Positions 8,138 through 12,892 of a stretch of 12,892 bases of DNA are shown here, in pieces. This stretch comes from an uncultured Lachnospiraceae bacterium (lineage in GTDB: Bacteria; Bacillota; Clostridia; Lachnospirales; Lachnospiraceae), in assembly GCA_945492935.1 (NCBI GenBank), contig CALYVE010000014.1, positions 1 to 12,892 on the forward strand. The letters run 5' to 3'. The position numbers and the translations under genes are program-made. Position 1 is the first letter of the stretch, and each line of letters starts with the position of its first letter. The notes beneath the pieces were generated by a model that was not told where the DNA came from, ran no database searches, and saw only the letters and a list, made by a program, of their open reading frames with translations.

Positions 8138-8158
8138 GCAAAGCAGTTTGTGCTTTGC
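8138..8158 (-). other. Hairpin in the atpI-atpB intergenic region
   Basis: GCAAAGCA (8138-8145) and TGCTTTGC (8151-8158) form a perfect 8-bp stem with a 5-nt loop, just downstream of the atpI stop on the transcript. No T-tract follows on the minus strand, so it is unlikely to terminate transcription. It could mark an RNA processing or stability site between the accessory genes and the core Fo genes. Confidence 0.5.
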
Positions 8159-8182
8159 CAATTTATGAATCCTTCCGTGTCG

Positions 8183-8656
8183 TTAGAAATCCCGCTCGAT
8201 TTCCCGTTCAATCTCATCCTCCTGTTCTTCCGAATCTTCAATCGGAAACGCAGTTGCCGGCGGATCCGGCGGAATAATGCCGGCCTTAATTCTGTATCTT
8301 TTAATGAGAGGATTCATAAAAGCGGAAATTTTGATTGACAAAAGCCCGATTGCAACACCGACAAATGCACTCCAGTCAATCAATATACCGGCAATCAAAA
8401 GTCCTGCCCGAAGCACAAGACGAAACAGCACACGAAGCGTGATAAACGTTCTTGCTCCTTTGACCGGCATATCAAGCGCACGGTCCAGACAATCATAGGT
8501 ATGATACATCAAAAAACAGGCGGCACCGCCACCGACAACAAGTGCCGGTTCATATATCCAAATCGGTCTCATAAAAAACGCGCCGACCACCGCAAACACG
8601 GCAACAGTCACCCCGATTCCGATATATAATTGCTTGAGCAATTCACGACTATTCAT
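8183..8656 (-). CDS. atpI: ATP synthase-associated membrane protein AtpI
   Basis: AtpI (ATP synthase I chain family) is a small membrane protein encoded at the head of many atp operons. In some bacteria it is reported to help assemble the c ring, including the sodium type. The 157-residue product has four hydrophobic segments (about 11-29, 36-53, 76-93, 95-114) and an acidic C-terminal tail from about 140 (EDSEEQEDEIEREIERDF). Assignment rests on position, size and topology more than on strict motifs. Its ATG at 8656 overlaps the atpZ stop by 8 nt, so the two are probably translationally coupled. Confidence 0.8.
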   Translation of the reverse strand: MNSRELLKQLYIGIGVTVAVFAVVGAFFMRPIWIYEPALVVGGGAACFLMYHTYDCLDRALDMPVKGARTFITLRVLFRLVLRAGLLIAGILIDWSAFVGVAIGLLSIKISAFMNPLIKRYRIKAGIIPPDPPATAFPIEDSEEQEDEIEREIERDF

Positions 8657-8870
8657 CTTCCCGTCCTATAAACCTTTTGATTAACATGTATGCCGACTTG
8701 AACCCAGCAAAAACACCGAGAACTATGAACCATACCATAAGATTCGTATGAAAGGTATGATCAATCAGATAACCGATTCCCATGCATAAAAAAATCGTCG
8801 TTAACATCGTGATTCCAATCTGCGAAATCAGAAAAATCATACGCATAACCTGATGGTTATTCTTCTTCAT
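8649..8870 (-). CDS. atpZ: AtpZ/AtpI-like small membrane protein, first gene of the atp operon
   Basis: This 73-residue protein has two membrane segments (about 11-36 and 44-65) with GIGYLIDHTF between them and GVFAGFKSAYMLIKR in the second. That matches the small two-helix family often called ATPase gene 1 or AtpZ, which precedes atpI in many Firmicutes. Family members have been linked to Fo assembly and, in alkaliphiles, to divalent cation supply; neither role can be shown from sequence alone. The ATG at 8870 has GGGAG 9 nt upstream, and the predicted promoter puts the transcription start about 30 nt before it. Confidence 0.82.
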   Translation of the reverse strand: MKKNNHQVMRMIFLISQIGITMLTTIFLCMGIGYLIDHTFHTNLMVWFIVLGVFAGFKSAYMLIKRFIGREDE

Positions 8871-8907
8871 GCAAACATTCTCCCATTCTTATTGACATAC
8901 ATTGTTT

Positions 8908-8936
8908 ATTATATACGAATTATACATATTTTTCAA
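8908..8936 (-). promoter_or_regulatory. Main sigma-A promoter of the atp operon
   Basis: On the minus strand TTGAAA (8936-8931) and TATAAT (8913-8908) are separated by exactly 17 bp. The -35 differs from consensus by one base and the -10 matches fully. The predicted start near 8901 gives a leader of about 30 nt to atpZ. The -35 lies inside an inverted repeat, TTTTTCAA and TTGAAAAA (8929-8936 and 8946-8953), and the A/T-rich upstream sequence could act as an UP element or operator. Confidence 0.85.
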
Positions 8937-8977
8937 CAAATCCTTTTGAAAAATACACAAATGCAAATTAAGAAAGT

Positions 8978-9094
8978 ATCGCACTTCCGGTAGAACTCCG
9001 TGACACAAGGTCGCGGTAAATCAGAAAGAATTGCTTTATCTGCAATTCTTTTGATTGCACTGCCGGCAGGGCCCCGCGCCACAAGGCCGCGGTA
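8978..9094. repeat. Two-copy structured intergenic repeat around a central hairpin
   Basis: Two 41-bp direct copies, 8978-9018 and 9054-9094, match at 32 of 41 positions at a 76-bp period. Both contain CACAAGG and CGCGGTA. Each can fold: 8998-9016 pairs CCGTGAC with GTCGCGG around ACAAG with one wobble, and 9074-9092 pairs CCGCG with CGCGG with one inner mismatch around the same loop. Between them, AAAGAATTGC (9025-9034) and GCAATTCTTT (9042-9051) form a perfect 10-bp stem with a 7-nt loop. No reading frame explains it. It is more GC-rich than its surroundings, as expected of a dispersed REP-like element, but I cannot name a family. Confidence 0.7.
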
Positions 9095-9100
9095 TACAAC

Positions 9101-9130
9101 AAAAAATCCGATTGAATGTTCAACCGGATT
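9101..9130 (-). terminator. Intrinsic terminator after the glycosyltransferase gene
   Basis: Read on the minus strand, AATCCGGTTGA and TCAATCGGATT pair over 11 bp (one G-T wobble) around a 4-nt loop (stem arms 9120-9130 and 9105-9115), followed by a T-run (9106-9101). It starts 5 nt after the upstream stop codon. Outer bases ACAAC and GTTGT (9131-9135 and 9096-9100) can extend the stem across the T-run. It ends the accessory cluster and separates it from the atp operon. Confidence 0.87.
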
Positions 9131-9135
9131 GTTGT

Positions 9136-10302
9136 CTAAAAACCACTCATTTGCAAAAGCTGTTCGAGTTTTGTTTTATAGGAATGAAATTTGCGAACCT
9201 TTTCCTGTCCGTTTCGGGCAATCAAAAGACGCTCCTCCTCATGAGAAAGATAATATGCAATCTTATCAAGCAGGTCAGGAATACTCTCATAAAGAACGAT
9301 ATCTTCTCCCGGGACAAAATATTCCGGGATTTCCGCCTGATAATTTGAAATCAGAAAACCGCCAACTGCCATAACGTCAAATATTCGCTGTGCAAGTCCT
9401 GTTCGGATTGTTTTTGCAGTCATGTTCAGATTTATTTTGCTGCATTGAAAAATCTTCGGCATCATCGTGCGAGAATCTGCGATTCCGCGGAAGTTTGCCT
9501 TTGGAACAAGGTTCTTATCCTCTGTTGTATAAAGATCCATCTTGAATCTTTCACATATTGCATTTAACGTCTTGATTCGATCCTTTTGTGTGCATTTGTA
9601 ACCGATAAATTGATCCGCGATGAGCATACGCGGGTCATCTATGTAATCCGGCATTATTTCATAGCCCGTGTATTTGCGAAATTGTTCCGCCCATTCATCC
9701 GTAATGGAGTCGGCAATAAAATTATATCCATGCACCTGAACCTGTGCCTCGATAATACCCTCAACATAGCCCTGCATATATTCCGGAAGCTTCTTTGCAA
9801 GCGCATCATATGCACACATCTCCGTGTGGTAGCTACCAATGAACGAAACGTCACAATCAAACTTTTTGTGATCCGCCTCCGTCGAGTGAACCGTCTCATA
9901 AAACGGCATATCTGCACCAAGCGATAAATAAAAAACATTGTCCGGCGCGTAAGCCGAAAACTGTGTATACAATGCATAATCAAACACAAATGCCTTGACA
10001 TATGGGCCGCTTAATGACTTTGAATATAAGGTCATACATGGACTATCCACCGTATAAGAAAGGTACATAATCTTATGAATCGTGCAAACCTTCGCGATGA
10101 TAGGAATAAAGTTTACCGAAAATACAAAGTCAACCTCTTTTTCTTTCGTCAGAAATGCGGACAACGCTTTTATGTAGTTTACATCTAAATCCTTATGGGT
10201 ACATTTTTCTGTGAACCAAACGATTTCATGTCCAAGCTCCCGTAAGCCGTTTGACATGCCATCCTCGCAAATACTGCCCCATTTGCAAAAAATTAATTTC
10301 AT
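9136..10302 (-). CDS. CgeB-like glycosyltransferase (DUF3880 plus glycosyltransferase group 1 domain)
   Basis: A predicted GT-B glycosyltransferase of 388 residues resembling the spore-maturation protein CgeB family. The N-terminal half (about 1-135) starts MKLIFCKWGSICEDGMSNGL, with the Rossmann strand and glycine-bearing helix of the DUF3880 type. The C-terminal half (about 285-388) has the donor-site pattern RTGLAQRIFDVMAVGGFLIS, then EIPEYFVPGEDIVLYES and a terminal HSY segment, all characteristic of the group. An upstream ATG (10314) exists, but GAGG sits 6 nt before the ATG at 10302, so I chose the latter. The gene starts 12 nt after the preceding stop and is followed by a terminator. 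Substrate is unknown; surface, spore-coat or flagellar glycans are possible. Confidence 0.85.
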   Translation of the reverse strand: MKLIFCKWGSICEDGMSNGLRELGHEIVWFTEKCTHKDLDVNYIKALSAFLTKEKEVDFVFSVNFIPIIAKVCTIHKIMYLSYTVDSPCMTLYSKSLSGPYVKAFVFDYALYTQFSAYAPDNVFYLSLGADMPFYETVHSTEADHKKFDCDVSFIGSYHTEMCAYDALAKKLPEYMQGYVEGIIEAQVQVHGYNFIADSITDEWAEQFRKYTGYEIMPDYIDDPRMLIADQFIGYKCTQKDRIKTLNAICERFKMDLYTTEDKNLVPKANFRGIADSRTMMPKIFQCSKINLNMTAKTIRTGLAQRIFDVMAVGGFLISNYQAEIPEYFVPGEDIVLYESIPDLLDKIAYYLSHEEERLLIARNGQEKVRKFHSYKTKLEQLLQMSGF

Positions 10303-10314
10303 GCCATACCTCAT

Positions 10315-12021
10315 TTATAAATTATATTCAAATTCTATGATTTGCTCATTTTGCCTCAATACCGAAAATCCCATTCTTTTGTAATATCGAACAGATGCAT
10401 CGTTTGCAGTATATGCCTCCAGACGAATACACGAACAACCTTTGCCACGACATATTTCAATCACTTTATCCATAAGTTGCATTCCATATCCCATATGATG
10501 ATATTCCTGTTTCACTGCAATCGAAGAGACATAAGCAATCTCCTTGTCCGCATAGAATGAACAGCTTGCAACATCCTCATCACCGCATGCATTCGTTATG
10601 AAAATCGTATTTGCATATGTTGCTAATTTTTTTGCGTATGCATTCAAATCAACGCGTGCTGAAAGTGTTGGCGTGAATAATCCATCAACATCTTTCAAAA
10701 AAGACAGTATCCGACCCTCGCTATACACCTTCCACATCATATTAAAGCCTTCTCGTGCATTCGCCTGTACAGTTGGGACCAACTCCCCAAGCTTTGACCG
10801 AATAAAATCGAGATTATCAATACAATCTTCTATTTTCGATAATAATTCACCCTCATCAGCCGGATTACAAACATAACGTTCCATCCCAACCTGCGCAGAA
10901 AAACCGGTCATTTTATCACTGTATATCACTCGTCTGTCATACTCAACAAACACGGTTGGTACGCACTGACTTGTTGATGCTACAGACGCATGTACACGGC
11001 CTGTCACGAGCATATCAAACAACCCTATCACATGTTTCAAATCACACGGAAGAAGTGGTTCGTTAATCAGCAAAATACGATCGGCGATTTCCGGATTCGT
11101 TGCAAGTAAGATTTCATAAAACCGACTTAATATCTGAAAATCCCTGCCATTAATTAATTTAAATTTCGGTGGCAATAAAAAACCATTTGTGTGAGAAAAT
11201 AAAACCACATCTGCATCATGTTCGCACACAAGTTTCAAAACGGCTTTCTTAAATGTATCATATTGACTTTCCTCTCGCGGCCACATATCATATGGTCCAA
11301 CCGGCATATTAAATCCGCCAAAGGTAAATCCAACAACCCTACGTCCAGCCTCTTTTTTCTTGTTGATTGTATCCGACCAACCCGAAGTATACTTCACATT
11401 TGGCTCAAACAAATACGACGGACATGGTATGTAATGCACCCTCGAAATATCAAATCCCCATTTTGTGAGATTCCCAAACGAAACCCTCTCTCGAATCAAT
11501 ACCAAATCAAAGCTCTCAAAAACTTCCTTTGCAAGTGCTTTATCGACATGCTCGAAGGCTCCCGGAGTGACTGCATAAAGAATCGTCTTTTTCCCGAGCA
11601 GTTGTGCAGCCCTCATTTTAAGACAATCAACCAAAAATCGGTCATGCCCCACATGCTCCGCATTATCGCCCCACATATCACCGGAAACATTAATGATCAA
11701 ATCACAATCTTTGATTGCTGCTAAATAGGCTGTTTCATTTGTAACCGTAACACCTGCTGTTGCAGCTTCAACGTCCTTCTTTGCATTCGCAACGTCATCG
11801 TCTTTCCATGCATAATAAAGCTCCATCGGTAAAACTGTGACTTTTTCCTGCTTTACGAATCGATCATCCATCTGAAATGTAGTCGCAATTTCATGCTCCG
11901 GAAATCGTTCATGCAAAAGTCGAAACATCGGTTCCATAATATAATAATTACCAACATTGCCATACTGTAATCGTCCCCAATGCAATGTACAAAGACCCGT
12001 CACCAAAATCTTTTTTGACAT
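10315..12021 (-). CDS. Polysaccharide pyruvyl transferase fused to a C-terminal GNAT acetyltransferase
   Basis: From ATG at 12021 the product has 568 residues. Residues about 12-365 resemble polysaccharide pyruvyl transferases: GNVGNYYIMEPMFRLL near the start, NVSGDMWGDN (111-120), the strand-turn DLVLIRERVSF (172-182), and TGRVHASVAS (340-349), the family's conserved R-x-H-A element. Residues about 460-568 form a GNAT domain with the acetyl-CoA loop QEYHHMGYGMQLM (505-517) and the C-terminal NDASVRYYKRMGF. Predicted activities are transfer of pyruvate (ketal) to a sugar and acetylation of an amine; neither is proven. ATG at 12027 overlaps the preceding stop as ATGA, but GGGGGA is better spaced for 12021. 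An ATG at 12093 would lie inside the radical SAM gene without support. Confidence 0.85.
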   Translation of the reverse strand: MSKKILVTGLCTLHWGRLQYGNVGNYYIMEPMFRLLHERFPEHEIATTFQMDDRFVKQEKVTVLPMELYYAWKDDDVANAKKDVEAATAGVTVTNETAYLAAIKDCDLIINVSGDMWGDNAEHVGHDRFLVDCLKMRAAQLLGKKTILYAVTPGAFEHVDKALAKEVFESFDLVLIRERVSFGNLTKWGFDISRVHYIPCPSYLFEPNVKYTSGWSDTINKKKEAGRRVVGFTFGGFNMPVGPYDMWPREESQYDTFKKAVLKLVCEHDADVVLFSHTNGFLLPPKFKLINGRDFQILSRFYEILLATNPEIADRILLINEPLLPCDLKHVIGLFDMLVTGRVHASVASTSQCVPTVFVEYDRRVIYSDKMTGFSAQVGMERYVCNPADEGELLSKIEDCIDNLDFIRSKLGELVPTVQANAREGFNMMWKVYSEGRILSFLKDVDGLFTPTLSARVDLNAYAKKLATYANTIFITNACGDEDVASCSFYADKEIAYVSSIAVKQEYHHMGYGMQLMDKVIEICRGKGCSCIRLEAYTANDASVRYYKRMGFSVLRQNEQIIEFEYNL

Positions 12022-12023
12022 AC

Positions 12024-12833
12024 TCATTCCCCCAATTGAATCGCCGGCTTTACGCGTGGTGCACCATTTACCAAACCAACACAATATGCACAAGAAGTGC
12101 TTGATACCGAGTTCATCATAATCATCAAATCCGCCCGTTTCTCCTCCAGACTCGTTGTCGGATCTAACAAGTCAACATACTCTCCTTTTGTGAATGGTAT
12201 TATTCCGTTCTTCATTCGCCAATACGAGCGCGAACAACGATGAAGGCAACCTTCGTTAATTACAAAATATTTCCCGGCGGAATGAATGCATTTACGTGAG
12301 TTTTCATCACGCTTCTCGATCGTATCCCACTTTAGGGAATGATCCGAAAAATCAATCCATCCGTCAAAATACATATCATCCCCATAGAATTTTGAAATAC
12401 GGTACGTAATATTTCTTTCCTTTAACTGTTTTTCTATCTCGTCAATTTTGACAGAAAGCTCATCACCATAATGACTCAATACAATTTTGGTATGGTCCTT
12501 ATTTCGTTCAAAGAAATCAAGTATTTCATCATTGATAAGGATTGTGCCGTTGGTTACAAAATCTATACTTCCACGAATTTGATTGCGGTACAAATTCACT
12601 TCCTCTAATATCTTCGCCGTATTTCGATTGAGCAACGGCTCTCCGCCTGTCACAGTAAAATGCTCCACGGAATCAACCACCTCAAAATATGCCGCAAGAA
12701 GCTCCTTTGCCTCCTCGTATGTCATAATAAATTTCTCTTTGTAGTAAGGAATAAACGCGAGGCAGTTAGCGCATTTTAGATTGCAGCATCCGCATATATT
12801 AAGCACTGTTCTATTAATATTTGTCGCTCCCAT
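12024..12833 (-). CDS. Radical SAM protein with additional C-terminal cysteines (SPASM/twitch-like)
   Basis: A 269-residue radical S-adenosylmethionine enzyme. The canonical CxxxCxxC cluster motif is Cys17, Cys21, Cys24 (CNLKCANC), preceded by Cys14 and Cys16. The SAM-contact GGEP motif is at 63-66, and DFVTNGT (91-97) is a typical core strand. The C-terminal part has Cys182, Cys196, Cys200, Cys248 and Cys251, spaced like an auxiliary Fe-S cluster domain of SPASM or twitch type. The substrate is unknown; neighbours suggest tailoring of a surface sugar or glycosylated peptide. The ATG at 12833 has AAGGGG about 7 nt upstream and begins 2 nt after a preceding in-frame stop. The stop overlaps a possible start of the next gene. 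Confidence 0.87.
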   Translation of the reverse strand: MGATNINRTVLNICGCCNLKCANCLAFIPYYKEKFIMTYEEAKELLAAYFEVVDSVEHFTVTGGEPLLNRNTAKILEEVNLYRNQIRGSIDFVTNGTILINDEILDFFERNKDHTKIVLSHYGDELSVKIDEIEKQLKERNITYRISKFYGDDMYFDGWIDFSDHSLKWDTIEKRDENSRKCIHSAGKYFVINEGCLHRCSRSYWRMKNGIIPFTKGEYVDLLDPTTSLEEKRADLMIMMNSVSSTSCAYCVGLVNGAPRVKPAIQLGE

Positions 12834-12835
12834 AT

Positions 12836-12892
12836 TTATCCCCTTTCTAACTGCCCCGCGGCTATATATTTTTTGCTGCCCTCCTTAAGAAC
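12836..12892 (-). CDS. C-terminal tail of an unidentified upstream gene (partial)
   Basis: Only this minus-strand frame stays open from the window edge, giving VLKEGSKKYIAAGQLERG and then TAA at 12838-12836. The other two frames hit stops within a few codons. The stop lies 2 nt before the radical SAM start, the same tight spacing as the rest of the cluster, so an upstream operon member is plausible. Eighteen residues are too few to identify a family. Confidence 0.4.
   Translation of the reverse strand, partial: VLKEGSKKYIAAGQLERG

Noticed and set aside
8066..8338. Plus-strand open frame spanning the atpB leader and the end of atpI
   Set aside because: It runs across the minus-strand promoter, hairpins and the 3' end of atpI. 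There is no ribosome binding site and no family resemblance.
8892..8920. Plus-strand TTGACA at 8892-8897 as a divergent promoter
   Set aside because: No acceptable -10 box occurs at 15-19 bp downstream on that strand, and no plus-strand gene follows.
9025..9051. Central hairpin of the repeat as a terminator
   Set aside because: On the minus strand the T-run is short and broken. On the plus strand only four T follow, and no plus-strand gene precedes it. The minus-strand terminator at 9101-9130 already serves the cluster.
8978..9094. The repeat pair as a CRISPR array
   Set aside because: There are only two diverged copies, and the intervening sequence is a self-complementary hairpin rather than a spacer; no cas gene is present.
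12022..12093. ATG at 12093 as the start of the pyruvyltransferase-GNAT gene
   Set aside because: It would put 24 extra residues inside the radical SAM gene without a ribosome binding site. ATG at 12021 (or 12027) follows GGGGGA and starts the conserved fold properly.

Overview
The window looks like a chromosomal segment of an anaerobic Firmicute, most likely a clostridial member of the Lachnospiraceae type. The grounds are moderate GC, strong AAGGAGG-type ribosome binding sites, an indolepyruvate:ferredoxin oxidoreductase, and an F-type ATP synthase operon of clostridial gene order. The ATP synthase c subunit carries a sodium-ligand signature. Every convincing gene lies on the minus strand, so transcription runs from the high coordinates to the low ones.

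Layout in transcription order. (1) 12892-9136: an accessory, probably glycan-related cluster. It holds the tail of an unidentified gene, a radical SAM protein with extra C-terminal cysteines, a polysaccharide pyruvyl transferase fused to a GNAT acetyltransferase, and a CgeB-like (DUF3880) glycosyltransferase. Starts and stops overlap or nearly touch, so the genes look co-translated, and the cluster closes with a good intrinsic terminator at 9101-9130. (2) About 9100-8871: a non-coding spacer. It contains a two-copy, 41-bp imperfect structured repeat around a perfect hairpin, then a near-consensus sigma-A promoter (TTGAAA-17-TATAAT). (3) 8870-1637: the complete F1Fo ATP synthase operon atpZ-atpI-atpB-atpE-atpF-atpH-atpA-atpG-atpD-atpC, with a possible second promoter just before atpB. 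It closes with a strong intrinsic terminator at 1586-1630. (4) 1575 to the window edge: iorA, the indolepyruvate:ferredoxin oxidoreductase alpha subunit, cut by the window edge before its C-terminal ferredoxin domain. Its Shine-Dalgarno directly abuts the atp terminator's T-tract.

How the genes may work together. AtpZ and AtpI are small membrane proteins that accompany Fo assembly. Subunits a, c and b make the membrane motor, and delta, alpha, gamma, beta and epsilon make F1. Subunit c has Gln32, Val63, Glu65, Thr66, Thr67 and Tyr70, which line up position by position with the sodium-binding ligands of the Ilyobacter-type c ring. The enzyme is therefore predicted to be sodium-coupled. IorA makes reduced ferredoxin from aryl-pyruvates, which could feed a ferredoxin-driven ion pump elsewhere in the genome, but no pump is visible here.

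The least ordinary parts are the radical SAM / pyruvyltransferase-GNAT fusion / CgeB-like cluster, the structured repeat upstream of the atp promoter, and the terminator packed against the iorA ribosome binding site. I see no tRNA, rRNA, CRISPR array, transposase or phage gene.
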